Shown piece by piece: positions 43,013 through 51,447 of a DNA stretch of 64,000 bases. The notes below the pieces were generated by a model. It worked only from the letters and a program-made list of their open reading frames with translations, had not been told where the DNA came from and searched no databases. The translations under genes and the position numbers were made by a program. The DNA comes from Tsukamurella conjunctivitidis (GTDB lineage: Bacteria; Actinomycetota; Actinomycetes; Mycobacteriales; Mycobacteriaceae), in contig NZ_VIGX01000002.1 of NCBI RefSeq assembly GCF_007858475.1, positions 124,001-188,000 on the forward strand, read 5' to 3'. The first letter of the stretch is position 1. Each line of letters starts with the position of its first letter.

Positions 43013-43771
43013 ATGACTTCGCACCGGTGGGATCCATCCCAGTACCTCCGCTACGGCGACGAGCGCACGCGCCCGTTCCTCGATCTGCTCGCCCGGGTGC
43101 CGGGGGATGCACGCACCGTCGTCGATCTCGGGTGCGGTCCCGGCAACGACGTCGCGCCCCTGCGCGCCCGCTGGCCGGAGGCCGCGATCCACGGAGTCGA
43201 CTCCAGTGAGGAGATGATCGTGCGTGCCCGCGCCGACGTGGCGGACCCGAAGGCCACCTTCGAGACGGGCGACGCCGCGACCTGGCGCCCGACCGGCGAA
43301 CGGCCCGACGTGATCGTCTCCAACGCCATGTACCAGTGGATCGACCAGCACATCGACCTGCTACCCGCCGTCGCCGACGGTGCCGCCCACGCCTTCGCGT
43401 TCCAGGTGCCGGGCAACCAGGACGCTCCCTCCCACGCGCTGCTGGCGAGCGTCGCCGCGGAGTTCGGCGTCACCGACTTCCGTCGCGTCGACGTCCGCGA
43501 CCCGGCCGAATACCTTGCGGCCCTGCAGCGCCCGGGGTGGGACGTGGACGTCTGGGAGACGACCTACCTGCACGTCCTGCCGGGCGAGCACGCGGTCTTC
43601 GAGTGGATCTTCGGCACCGGCGCGCGGCCCGTCCTCTCCCGGCTGGAGGGTGCCGAGCGGGAGGCCTTCGTCGAGCGCTACAAGACCGAGCTGGGGATCG
43701 CATACCCGCCGCAGGACTTCGGGACGGTGCTCCCGTTCCGGCGCATCTTCGCCGTCGCCGCCCGACGGTGA
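43013..43771 (+). CDS. tam: Trans-aconitate 2-methyltransferase-like protein
   Basis: A 252-residue class I SAM methyltransferase matching Tam. HRWDPSQYLRYGDERTRPFLDLLARV is the family opening, VVDLGCGPGNDVAPL is the SAM motif I, and VSNAMYQWIDQH is the substrate-side segment. Tam monomethylates trans-aconitate, a by-product that inhibits aconitase. ATG 43013 is preferred over TTG 43001. It stands between a divergent ABC ATPase and a convergent LysR gene (4-bp gap). Confidence 0.87.
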   Translation: MTSHRWDPSQYLRYGDERTRPFLDLLARVPGDARTVVDLGCGPGNDVAPLRARWPEAAIHGVDSSEEMIVRARADVADPKATFETGDAATWRPTGERPDVIVSNAMYQWIDQHIDLLPAVADGAAHAFAFQVPGNQDAPSHALLASVAAEFGVTDFRRVDVRDPAEYLAALQRPGWDVDVWETTYLHVLPGEHAVFEWIFGTGARPVLSRLEGAEREAFVERYKTELGIAYPPQDFGTVLPFRRIFAVAARR

Positions 43772-43775
43772 CCGC

Positions 43776-44681
43776 TCACTCGGCCTGCGCGAGGGCGTAG
43801 TCGCGGAAGGCCCGGACAGCGCGCGGGAGCGCCGTGTCGGGACGCCAGAGCAGCCCCACCTCGCGGGTCGGTGCCGGCCCGGACATCGGTACGAGCACCA
43901 TCCCGGGCGGCCAGAGCGGATCCTGGTCGACGGGCAGCAGCGCGACGCCGAGCCCCGCCGCGACCAGTCCCGCGACGGTGAAGGACTCGGAGGATTCGAA
44001 GGCGATCCGCGGGCGGAAACCCGCTGCGGCGCAGCGCTCCTCGAGGATCCGGCGCAGACCGAACTCGGGGTGCGTCGTGATGAAGTCCGCGTCCGCCGCC
44101 TCCGAGAGGTGCACGGACGTGCGCTCCGCCAGAGGGTGGCCCGCGGGGACGGCGAGCGCCAGACGTTGCACCGCCAGCAGGCCGAAGGCCACCGCGCTCG
44201 TGGCGGGTCGCGGGGAGACGATGGCGAGATCGGCCTCGTCGGCGAGGACCCGTTCGGTGACGGTGCCGGCGGCGAACTGGGACAGTTCGAAGGTGACCCG
44301 CGGCTCGCGGGCGCGGAAGCCGGACACCAACCGGGGGACCAGGGCGACGCCGAAGGAGTGCAGGAAGGAGAGCCGGATCGTGCCCTGCGACGGGCTCCGC
44401 AGGTCCGCGATCTGCGCCCGGGCGGCCTCCAGCTCGGCGTGCGCACGCCGAGCGTGGTCGAGGTAGATCTCGCCGCTCGCGTTGAGCACCAGCCGGCCGT
44501 GGCGCCGGTCGAACAGCGGCGCGCCCAGTTCGGCCTCCAGGCGCGCGAGGGTGCGCGAGAGTGTGGGCTGAGTGATCCGCAACGCGGCCGCGGCGTCGGT
44601 CATGTGCTCGGTCTCGGCCAGCGTGATGAAGCGCACGAGGTCGTCCGAGGTGCTCGGGCCGGGCCTGCCAGCTGCAGTCAT
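43776..44681 (-). CDS. LysR family transcriptional regulator
   Basis: A 301-residue LysR regulator. The HTH is VRFITLAETEHMTDAAAALRITQPTLSRTLARLEAELGAPLFDRRHGRLVL, and the C-terminal effector domain has the usual two-lobed periplasmic-binding-protein fold (IRLSFLHSFGVALVPRLVSGFRAREP). It is divergent from an MFS transporter about 70 bp away, which is therefore the likely target. No clean T-N11-A dyad could be picked out in the gap, although ATGCAT is central. Confidence 0.88.
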   Translation of the reverse strand: MTAAGRPGPSTSDDLVRFITLAETEHMTDAAAALRITQPTLSRTLARLEAELGAPLFDRRHGRLVLNASGEIYLDHARRAHAELEAARAQIADLRSPSQGTIRLSFLHSFGVALVPRLVSGFRAREPRVTFELSQFAAGTVTERVLADEADLAIVSPRPATSAVAFGLLAVQRLALAVPAGHPLAERTSVHLSEAADADFITTHPEFGLRRILEERCAAAGFRPRIAFESSESFTVAGLVAAGLGVALLPVDQDPLWPPGMVLVPMSGPAPTREVGLLWRPDTALPRAVRAFRDYALAQAE

Positions 44682-44752
44682 GCGTTCTTTCTATCAAGTC
44701 CCTCAGGTCCATGCATTTCACACATCGAGGATCCCGGAGCACGGTGGAGACC

Positions 44753-45979
44753 GTGACCGCCACCGCTGACCCCATCGAGACCGCGCCGCTGCGGGCCGGA
44801 ACGCCCGCGTACCGTCGGACCACGCTCGCGCTGTTCGTCGCGGGCCTGACCACCTTCGGCTCGATGTACTCGACGCAGGCCGTGCTCCCCGAGCTGACAC
44901 GGGTGTTCGGGGCGGCGCCGGCGGTCTCGGCGCTCGCGGTCTCGGTGACCACGGGCCTGCTCGCGCTCGCGATCATCCCCGTCAGTGCGCTCTCGGAGCG
45001 CTTCGGCCGGACCCGCGTGATGACGGTGTCCGCCGTCGCCGCGGTCGTTCTAGGCCTGGTGATCCCGCTGGCCCCCACGCTGGAGGTGCTGCTGGCGTTC
45101 CGTGCATTGCAGGGCATCGCGCTCGCCGGGGTGCCGGCCGTGGCAATGGCGTACCTGGCCGAGGAGGTCGACGGGCGCGATCTCGGCGGGGCGATGGGGC
45201 GCTACATCGCGGGCACCACGATCGGCGGCCTGCTCGGCCGCGTCGTGACGGCGGTCGGACTCGACGTGCTGCCCTGGCGTGGCGCCATGGAACTCTTCGC
45301 GGTCGCCGCGGCCGTGCTCACCGTGGTCATGATCCGCACCCTGCCGGCGTCCCGGTTCCACGTGCCCGCTCCGGTCTCGGTGCGCACGACGATCGGCGGC
45401 ATGCTCGGCCACCTGCGCCGGCCCGCGCTCGCGGCGCTGTTCGCGCTGGCCTTCCTGCTCATGGGCGGCTTCGTCAGCGTCTACAACTTCCTCGGTTTCC
45501 GCCTGCTCGCCGAGCCCTTCGCCCTCGCGCCCGGCGTCGTGGGGCTGGTCTTCCTGATCTACCTCGCCGGGACCTGGTCGTCCGGGGCGGCGGGGCGGCT
45601 CGCCGACCGGATCGGCCGCCGCCGTGTGCTTCTCGCCTCCATCGCGACGATGGGTGCGGGGCTGGCGATCACACTGCCCGACTCGACGCCCGCCGTGCTC
45701 GCGGGGATGGTGGTCTTCACCGCCGGCTTCTTCGCGGCGCACAGCGTCGCCAGCGGGTGGGTCGGCCTGCTCGCCACCGCGCACCGCGCGGAGGCCTCGT
45801 CCGGCTACCTGTTCTGCTACTACGCGGGCTCCTCGGTCGTCGGCGCGGCGGCAGGGCTCGCCTACGCCGCTTCCGGCTGGCCGGGCATCGCGCTCGCGGT
45901 GGGCGTCGGCATCGCCGCGGCGTTCGTGCTGGTCGCGACGGTCCTGCCGCGTTCGGGGAGCGAGGCGCCGCGGGGCTGA
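44753..45979 (+). CDS. MFS transporter, YnfM type
   Basis: A 408-residue transporter with 12 helices. LTTFGSMYSTQAVLPELTRVFGAAPAVSALAVSVTTGLLALAI is the signature of the YnfM/Cmx-like branch, which includes chloramphenicol and arabinose efflux proteins, and SERFGRTRVM is motif A. The start is uncertain: GTG 44753 is preceded by GGTGGAG, and GTG 44744 by CGGAG. A promoter-distal start at 44711 would overlap the regulatory gap. Control by the divergent LysR protein is likely. Confidence 0.85.
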   Translation: MTATADPIETAPLRAGTPAYRRTTLALFVAGLTTFGSMYSTQAVLPELTRVFGAAPAVSALAVSVTTGLLALAIIPVSALSERFGRTRVMTVSAVAAVVLGLVIPLAPTLEVLLAFRALQGIALAGVPAVAMAYLAEEVDGRDLGGAMGRYIAGTTIGGLLGRVVTAVGLDVLPWRGAMELFAVAAAVLTVVMIRTLPASRFHVPAPVSVRTTIGGMLGHLRRPALAALFALAFLLMGGFVSVYNFLGFRLLAEPFALAPGVVGLVFLIYLAGTWSSGAAGRLADRIGRRRVLLASIATMGAGLAITLPDSTPAVLAGMVVFTAGFFAAHSVASGWVGLLATAHRAEASSGYLFCYYAGSSVVGAAAGLAYAASGWPGIALAVGVGIAAAFVLVATVLPRSGSEAPRG

Positions 45980-45993
45980 GTAGCGTCGTGGGC

Positions 45994-46770
45994 ATGCGCA
46001 TCGGAGTCCAGCTTCAGCCCCAGCACTTCACCGAGTACCAGCAGCTCCGCGACGCCGTCGCCAAGCTCGAAGAGCTGGGCGTCGACGTGGTCTACAACTG
46101 GGACCACTTCTTCCCGCTCTCCGGAGATCCCGACGGCACGCACCTCGAGTGCTGGACGATGCTGGCGGCCTGGGCCGAGCAGACCTCCCGCATCGAGATC
46201 GGCGCGCTGGTCACCTGCAACAGCTACCGCAACCCCGACCTGCTCGCCGACATGGCGCGCACCGTCGACCACATCTCGAAGGGTCGCCTGATCCTGGGCA
46301 TCGGCTCCGGCTGGTTCCAGCGCGACTACGACGAGTACGGCTACGAGTTCGGTACCGCCGGTAGCCGCCTCGACGACCTCGCGACCGCCCTGCCGCGGAT
46401 CACCGAGCGCTGGAGCAAACTCAATCCCGCACCCACGCGCGACATCCCGATCCTCATCGGCGGCGGCGGCGAGAAGAAGACGCTGCCGCTGGTGGCGCAG
46501 TACGCCTCGGTGTGGCACTACTTCGTGGATCTCGAGACCTACCGGCACAAGTCCGCGGTACTCGCGCGGGCCTGCGACCGCATCGGCCGGGACCCGAAGT
46601 CCATCGCGCACAACGTCGCCATCCCGCGCGGCATGGGCGTCGACGGTGCCCTGGCCTTCGCGGACCAGCTCGTCGCCGAGGGGGCGACGGAGTTCACCGC
46701 CGAGCTCTCCGCCCCCGCGTTCGACTACACCGTCATCGAGGCCCTGCTGCGCTGGCGGGATTCGCAGTAG
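45994..46770 (+). CDS. LLM-class F420-dependent oxidoreductase
   Basis: A 258-residue luciferase-like TIM barrel. RIGVQLQPQHFTEYQQLRDAV, NWDHFFPLSGDPDGTHLECWTMLAAWAEQT and GRLILGIGSGWFQRDYDEYGYEF match the F420-dependent LLM subgroup of mycobacteria, and the tail KSIAHNVAIPRG follows. Hydride transfer from F420H2 to an unknown substrate is expected. ATG 45994 lies 7 nt after TAGCGT (45981-45986). Its 3' end overlaps the convergent methyltransferase gene by 38 bp. Confidence 0.87.
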   Translation: MRIGVQLQPQHFTEYQQLRDAVAKLEELGVDVVYNWDHFFPLSGDPDGTHLECWTMLAAWAEQTSRIEIGALVTCNSYRNPDLLADMARTVDHISKGRLILGIGSGWFQRDYDEYGYEFGTAGSRLDDLATALPRITERWSKLNPAPTRDIPILIGGGGEKKTLPLVAQYASVWHYFVDLETYRHKSAVLARACDRIGRDPKSIAHNVAIPRGMGVDGALAFADQLVAEGATEFTAELSAPAFDYTVIEALLRWRDSQ

Positions 46771-47602
46771 GCGTGTAGGTCACGACGCCGCTCCACGGGG
46801 CGTCGCCGGGCGCGCGGGGATCGGGTTGCGGCTCGGCGGCCAGACGGTGCGCGTCGGGCGTGTCCACACGGCCGAGGGCCACGGCGGCGGGGAACAGCGG
46901 CTCGATGTCACACGCGGTCCATCCGCGCCGTTCGACGTGCGCGACGCCGTCGGCGGGCAGGAAGCGCCACGGAGCGCGGCGCAGGATTCCCCGGTTCCGT
47001 TCGGCCACCACCGTTCCCACCCCGGCGGCGCTGAGATCGAGGCACCAGCGGTCAACGCCGCCAGCGAGCAGGGTGTCGGCGAGCGCGTCGGCCTCGTCGG
47101 GGGAGAGGTACATGACCAGGCCCTCGGCCAGCGCCAGGATCCGGCGGTCCGTGAGTTCGCACAGGAGGGCGGCGAGGCCGTCGCCGCCGAGATCCAGTGG
47201 CACGCGCCGCAGCCGGCACCGGGGCGTCTCCGTCGCGAGCACCGCGGCCTTGTGCTCGAGGTTCGCCGGCAGGTCCACCTCGATCCACTCCAGGTCGGCC
47301 GGCAGATCCAGCCGGTAGGGCCTGGCGTCGAGACCGGCGCCCAGGTTGAGCACGGTGTCGCAGCCGTCGGCGAGCGCTGCGGCCACGGCGCGGTCGATCA
47401 GAACCGTGCGGGCGGTGAGGTACCAGGCGTCGCCCCCACCGGCGGCGGGCGCCGCGCCGTCCGCGATGGCGCGCCCCGTCGGCCCGGCGAGGCGCGCGGC
47501 GAACGGGTCGCGGAACAGGGCGTCGGGCCGGGCGGATTCGAGTGCGCGGTGATACGCGACCCAGCGCGCCGTGTCGTCGACGGTGCTGATCGAGTTGTCC
47601 AT
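46733..47602 (-). CDS. SAM methyltransferase, leucine carboxyl methyltransferase type
   Basis: A 289-residue methyltransferase of the LCM/PPM-like family. DNSISTVDDTARWVAYHRALESARPDALFRDPFAARLAG is the usual N-terminal helix pair, LNLGAGLDARPYRL is the SAM motif, and ALAEGLVMYLSPDEADAL is the family's motif III. Actinobacterial members O-methylate small carboxylic acids or polyketides; the substrate is unknown. ATG 47602 has AGGAGACGGC upstream. It is divergent from a TetR gene with two dyads between them. Confidence 0.85.
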   Translation of the reverse strand: MDNSISTVDDTARWVAYHRALESARPDALFRDPFAARLAGPTGRAIADGAAPAAGGGDAWYLTARTVLIDRAVAAALADGCDTVLNLGAGLDARPYRLDLPADLEWIEVDLPANLEHKAAVLATETPRCRLRRVPLDLGGDGLAALLCELTDRRILALAEGLVMYLSPDEADALADTLLAGGVDRWCLDLSAAGVGTVVAERNRGILRRAPWRFLPADGVAHVERRGWTACDIEPLFPAAVALGRVDTPDAHRLAAEPQPDPRAPGDAPWSGVVTYTPTANPASAAGPR

Positions 47603-47610
47603 GCCGTCTC

Positions 47611-47646
47611 CTCTATAGACGTAGAGTCCTCTATGGTTATAGAGGA
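47611..47646. promoter_or_regulatory. TetR-type operators between methyltransferase and TetR genes
   Basis: Two adjacent dyads share the half-site CCTCTAT/ATAGAGG. CTCTATAGACGTAGAG is at 47611-47626, and TCCTCTATGGTTATAGAGGA at 47627-47646 has perfect 8-bp arms. They fill the 63-bp divergent gap and are the predicted binding sites of the TetR protein encoded at 47666. Confidence 0.8.
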
Positions 47647-47665
47647 ACAGGGGCGAGGAGGGCAA

Positions 47666-48235
47666 ATGGACGACCGGCGCACGGCGATCTGCGAGGCGGT
47701 GCTCGATCTCGCGGCCGCGGGCGGGAACCGCGCGGTGACGCACGGCGCGGTCGACCGGCGGCTGGGACTGCCGAAGGGCTCGACCTCGTACTACTACCGG
47801 ACCCGGTCCGAGCTGCTGCGGGCGGCGATCGAGCGGCTGCGGGAGCGGTCGCGCGCGGCCTTCGATGCGGCCGTGCCGCGCACCGTCGACCTCGATGCCG
47901 CGGCGGATGTGACGGCGCACCAGGTGCACCTCCTGCTCACGGATCGTCGGCGCGACGCCCTCGCCCGGTACGCGCTCGCGCCGGACGCCGCCGCGGAGGG
48001 TCTGGCGGAGCCGCTGGCCACCTGCCTCTTCTCCGTCCCGCTCGCCACGGAGCTCTTCCGCGGCCTCGGCGCGCCGGATCCGGCCGCCGCCGCACGTGAC
48101 CTGGTCAGCCTGCTCGAGGGGCTGCTCTTCGACCGGCTCCACGGCGCCCGATCGCTCGGGCCCGAGAAGGCCGACACCGAGAGCCTCGCGGACCTGCGTG
48201 GCCCGATCCGGCGGGCGTTAAACTACGGCGCATGA
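47666..48235 (+). CDS. TetR family transcriptional regulator
   Basis: A 189-residue regulator. The HTH is [50 protein letters not shown], and the C-terminal domain is helical. ATG 47666 has GAGGAGGG upstream. It most likely represses the divergent methyltransferase and itself through the dyads at 47611-47646. Its stop overlaps the gpm1 start as ATGA, so some gpm1 translation could depend on this transcript, but gpm1 has its own -10. Confidence 0.87.
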   Translation: MDDRRTAICEAVLDLAAAGGNRAVTHGAVDRRLGLPKGSTSYYYRTRSELLRAAIERLRERSRAAFDAAVPRTVDLDAAADVTAHQVHLLLTDRRRDALARYALAPDAAAEGLAEPLATCLFSVPLATELFRGLGAPDPAAAARDLVSLLEGLLFDRLHGARSLGPEKADTESLADLRGPIRRALNYGA

Positions 48236-48978
48236 CCTACGGCACCCTGATCCTGCTCCGCCACGGCGAGAGCGAGTGGAACGCGTCCAACCAGTTCACC
48301 GGCTGGGTCGATGTGGCGCTGACGGAGAAGGGGCGCGGCGAGGCCGCCCGCGGTGGCGAGCTGCTCAAGGAGGCGGGCCTGCTCCCGGACGTCGTCTACA
48401 CCTCGCTGCTGCGTCGCGCCATCACCACCGCGAACCTCGCGCTGGACGCCGCCGATCGGCACTGGATCCCCGTGGTCCGCGACTGGCGCCTCAACGAGCG
48501 CCACTACGGCGCGCTGCAGGGCCTGAACAAGGCCGAGACCAAGGACAAGTACGGCGACGAGCAGTTCATGCTGTGGCGCCGCAGCTACGACACCCCGCCG
48601 CCCGCGATCGACCCGGCGAACGAGTACAGCCAGACCGAGGACCCGCGCTACGCCCACCTGCCGAAGGTGCCGCTCACGGAGTGCCTGCTCGACGTGGTCA
48701 AGCGCTTCGTGCCCTACTACCAGGCCGTCATCGAGCCGCAGGTCGCGCAGGGGAGGACGGTGCTCGTCGCCGCGCACGGCAACTCGCTGCGCGCGCTGGT
48801 CAAGCACCTCGACGGCATCTCCGACGCCGATATCGCCGGGCTGAACATCCCCACCGGCATCCCGCTGACCTACACGTTCACCGAGGACGGGGCCGTCGCC
48901 AACCCGGGCGGCACCTACCTCGACCCCGAGGCCGCCGCCGCGGGCGCCGCGGCGGTCGCCAACCAGGGCGCCAGGTAG
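48232..48978 (+). CDS. gpmA: 2,3-bisphosphoglycerate-dependent phosphoglycerate mutase
   Basis: A 248-residue glycolytic enzyme interconverting 3- and 2-phosphoglycerate. The phosphohistidine motif [10 protein letters not shown] has His11, followed by [38 protein letters not shown] and the second catalytic His in [16 protein letters not shown] are all present. ATG 48232 lies 7 nt after TAAACT (48219-48224). It corresponds to gpm1 (Rv0489), upstream of senX3-regX3 as in mycobacteria. A strong terminator follows. Confidence 0.96.
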   Translation: MTYGTLILLRHGESEWNASNQFTGWVDVALTEKGRGEAARGGELLKEAGLLPDVVYTSLLRRAITTANLALDAADRHWIPVVRDWRLNERHYGALQGLNKAETKDKYGDEQFMLWRRSYDTPPPAIDPANEYSQTEDPRYAHLPKVPLTECLLDVVKRFVPYYQAVIEPQVAQGRTVLVAAHGNSLRALVKHLDGISDADIAGLNIPTGIPLTYTFTEDGAVANPGGTYLDPEAAAAGAAAVANQGAR

Positions 48979-48994
48979 CCGAACGATCGACGAC

Positions 48995-49034
48995 GGGGCG
49001 GTGCCGAGGAAATCGGTACCGCCCCTTAAGTCTT
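48995..49034 (+). terminator. Intrinsic terminator after gpmA
   Basis: GGGGCGGTGCCGA (48995-49007) pairs with TCGGTACCGCCCC (49013-49025) over 13 bp with a single G-T wobble and a 5-nt loop, followed by TTAAGTCTTT. It is the most convincing terminator in the window and separates gpmA from the acetyltransferase gene. Confidence 0.92.
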
Positions 49035-49075
49035 TCCTCAGGCTCCGGGGCCGCACAGGCGATAGGTTGGAAGAC

Positions 49076-49372
49076 ATGGCTGACGTGACTGTGACCCACT
49101 CCCCGGAACAGGAGCGCTACGTGCTCACCGTCGACGGCGAGCAGGCGGGCTACCTCGACTACGTGGACGAGGTCGACGTGCGCCTGCTGACCCACACGGT
49201 GGTCGACGCGGAGTACGGCGGCAACGGCTACGCGGCGGTGCTCACGAAGGCCGCCCTCGACGACGTCGGCGCGTCGGGGAAGAAGGCCCGCGCGGTGTGC
49301 TCGTACGTCGCCGCCTACGTGGACAAGCACCCCGAGTACGCCTCCGTTGTCGAGGTCGCTGCCGACCGGTAA
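49076..49372 (+). CDS. Small GNAT-type N-acetyltransferase
   Basis: A 98-residue single-domain acetyltransferase of the YidJ-like (COG2388) type. ERYVLTVDGEQAGYLDYVDE, then TVVDAEYGGNGYAAVLTKAALDDV holds the acetyl-CoA loop (EYGGNGYA replaces the usual R/Q-x-x-G-x-G/A), and ARAVCSYVAAYVDKHPEY is the last strand and helix. The acceptor is unknown. ATG 49076 lies 7 nt after TAGGTT (49063-49068); an in-frame GTG at 49001 falls inside the terminator and is not credible. Confidence 0.83.
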   Translation: MADVTVTHSPEQERYVLTVDGEQAGYLDYVDEVDVRLLTHTVVDAEYGGNGYAAVLTKAALDDVGASGKKARAVCSYVAAYVDKHPEYASVVEVAADR

Positions 49373-49435
49373 CCCGTTGTTCACCAGTCGTTCCCGATGT
49401 GAAGAATCGCAGGCGGACCTGGGTACACTGACCGC

Positions 49436-50632
49436 GTGACTGTGGCCCTCTGTGCGGTGTCCGCCTTGGCGGGCGCCCTCATCGGATGGTTCGCGCGACG
49501 CGTTCGGCGGCGGGTGACCACCGCCGTCCCGACCGGCCCCACCCGCATGACCGTGGCCGAACTGCACCGCGCTGTGATCCGCGATTCGCCCACCGGGCTC
49601 GTCGTCGTGGACCGGTTCCGTGACGTCATCGCGTGCAACGCCCGCGCCGAGGAGTTCTCCCTCGTTCGTGAGCAGCTCCTCGACGACCGGGTCTGGGTGG
49701 CCGCGTCCCAGGTCCTCGAGACCGGGGCGCCGCGCACCGTCGAACTGACCGTCTCCCGACGGTCCGACCGCGCGAGCATCGCCGTTCGCTGCCGGGTGGA
49801 GCGCATCCAGGGCGCCGAGCCCGATGAGCAGTACGCGGTGATCTACGCCGACGACGACACCGAGAACCAGCGGATGGAGGCCACCCGCCGCGACTTCGTG
49901 GCGAACGTCTCGCACGAGCTCAAGACCCCGGTCGGCGCGATCGGCCTGCTGGCCGAGGCCCTCCTGGAATCCGATGACGACCCGGAAGCGGTGCGGCACT
50001 TCGGCTCCCGCGTGCTCGTCGAATCCACGCGCATGGGCAACATGGTCAACGAGCTGATCGCGCTCTCCCGCCTGCAGGGCGCCGAGAAGCTGCCCGACCT
50101 CGGCAGCGTCGAGGTCGACGACGTGGTCGGCGAGGCCGTCGCGCGGGCCCAGGTCTCGGCCGAGGCCAACAACATCTCGCTCATCGTCGACGAGCCCTCC
50201 GGCCTCGAGATCCGCGGCGACGACACCCTGCTGCTCACCTCGCTGTCGAACCTCATCTCCAATGCGATCGCCTACTCGCCGCAGAACACCCAGGTCTCGA
50301 TCAGCCGCCGCCTGCGCCCCGCCACCGGGCCCGACGGTGCCGCGTCGGTCGAGATCGCGGTCACCGACCGCGGCATCGGCATCGCCCCCGAAGACCAGGA
50401 GCGCGTCTTCGAGCGCTTCTTCCGCGTCGACAAGGCGCGGTCCCGGATGACCGGCGGTACCGGACTCGGTCTCGCCATCGTCAAACACGTCGCCGCGAAC
50501 CACGGCGGCACCATTAGGCTCTGGAGCAAACCGGGCATGGGCTCGACTTTCACGCTGGTACTGCCGGCGCCGGTCGAACCGGGCACGGGCCCTGCAGAGC
50601 GCGACGACCACAGTGAGGATGTACTGCGGTGA
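49436..50632 (+). CDS. senX3: Sensor histidine kinase SenX3
   Basis: A 398-residue phosphate-responsive kinase. One N-terminal membrane helix (about residues 3-22), a PAS domain (SPTGLVVVDRFRDVIACN), then the H-box with His160 (FVANVSHELKTPVGAIGLL), N-box (LISNAIAYS), and G boxes (DRGIGIAPED, GGTGLGLAIVKHV). It phosphorylates RegX3 and responds to phosphate supply through PhoU/Pst in mycobacteria. GTG 49436 lies 6 nt after TACACT (49424-49429). The stop overlaps the regX3 GTG; the long gap of mycobacterial repeats seen between these genes in M. tuberculosis is absent. Confidence 0.95.
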   Translation: MTVALCAVSALAGALIGWFARRVRRRVTTAVPTGPTRMTVAELHRAVIRDSPTGLVVVDRFRDVIACNARAEEFSLVREQLLDDRVWVAASQVLETGAPRTVELTVSRRSDRASIAVRCRVERIQGAEPDEQYAVIYADDDTENQRMEATRRDFVANVSHELKTPVGAIGLLAEALLESDDDPEAVRHFGSRVLVESTRMGNMVNELIALSRLQGAEKLPDLGSVEVDDVVGEAVARAQVSAEANNISLIVDEPSGLEIRGDDTLLLTSLSNLISNAIAYSPQNTQVSISRRLRPATGPDGAASVEIAVTDRGIGIAPEDQERVFERFFRVDKARSRMTGGTGLGLAIVKHVAANHGGTIRLWSKPGMGSTFTLVLPAPVEPGTGPAERDDHSEDVLR

Positions 50633-51318
50633 CACACGTACTGATCGTCGAGGACGAGGAGTCGCTGGCCGACCCCCTGGCGTTCCTGCTGCGCAAGGAG
50701 GGCTTCGAGACCACGGTGGTCACGGACGGCGCCGAGGCCCTGCGGCACTTCGACTCCGCCGGCGCCGACATCGTCCTGCTCGACCTCATGCTGCCCGGCA
50801 TGAGCGGCACCGACGTGTGCAAGCAGTTGCGCGCCCGCTCCTCCGTGCCGGTCATCATGGTGACCGCGCGCGACAGCGAGATCGACAAGGTCGTGGGCCT
50901 CGAGCTGGGCGCCGACGACTACGTCACCAAGCCGTACTCGGCGCGCGAGCTCATCGCCCGCATCCGCGCGGTCCTGCGCCGCGGCGCCGACACGGCTGCC
51001 GCGGACGGCCTCGACGACGGGGTGCTCGAGGGCGGTCCGGTGCGCATGGACGTCGAGCGGCACGTCGTGACCGTCGGGGGTGAGGCCGTGACGCTGCCGC
51101 TCAAGGAGTTCGACCTGCTCGAATACCTGCTGCGCAACAGCGGCCGCGTGCTCACCCGCGGGCAGCTCATCGACCGCGTCTGGGGCGCCGACTACGTGGG
51201 CGACACCAAGACCCTCGACGTACACGTCAAACGCCTGCGCAGCAAGATCGAGGCGGACCCGGCCAACCCCAAGCACCTGGTCACCGTCCGCGGCCTCGGC
51301 TACAAGCTCGAGCCCTAG
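50629..51318 (+). CDS. regX3: Response regulator RegX3
   Basis: A 229-residue OmpR/PhoB-type regulator. The receiver domain has acidic residues EDE at 8-10, phospho-acceptor Asp52, the switch Thr in VTARDS and Lys in YVTKPYS. The winged-helix effector domain ends in GADYVGDTKTLDVHVKRLRSKIEADP and RGLGYKLEP. It activates phosphate-starvation genes. A GTGA overlap couples its translation to senX3. Confidence 0.96.
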   Translation: MTHVLIVEDEESLADPLAFLLRKEGFETTVVTDGAEALRHFDSAGADIVLLDLMLPGMSGTDVCKQLRARSSVPVIMVTARDSEIDKVVGLELGADDYVTKPYSARELIARIRAVLRRGADTAAADGLDDGVLEGGPVRMDVERHVVTVGGEAVTLPLKEFDLLEYLLRNSGRVLTRGQLIDRVWGADYVGDTKTLDVHVKRLRSKIEADPANPKHLVTVRGLGYKLEP

Positions 51319-51398
51319 CCCCATCCCGACCTGACAGCGTTGGTCCGGGCGTCGTCCTGGCCAGACGTCTGATGCGCACGCTGTGAGGCCGTCACCGT

Positions 51399-51441
51399 AC
51401 TGGTAAGACCACTTGACCACCTGGCCGAGGCGGGCTACGGT
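51399..51441 (+). promoter_or_regulatory. FadR-type operator and promoter
   Basis: TACTGGTAAGACCACTT (51399-51415) holds the perfect TGGT-N3-ACCA dyad of GntR/FadR-family operators. It overlaps TTGACC (-35, 51413-51418), which is 17 bp from TACGGT (-10, 51436-51441). The regulator's ATG at 51448 lies 6 nt on. Autorepression by occlusion of the -35 is the straightforward reading. Confidence 0.82.
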
Positions 51442-51447
51442 TCGGGC

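Noticed and set aside
42165-43016. Plus-strand frame with AGGAGGAATC just before a GTG, following the 13E12-type gene
   Set aside because: Despite the good ribosome binding site it is entirely antisense to the ABC ATPase, whose motifs are intact, and its translation shows no domain.
49001-49075. Upstream GTG extension of the small acetyltransferase
   Set aside because: The extension passes through the gpmA terminator and the -10 box at 49063-49068; ATG 49076 is the logical start.
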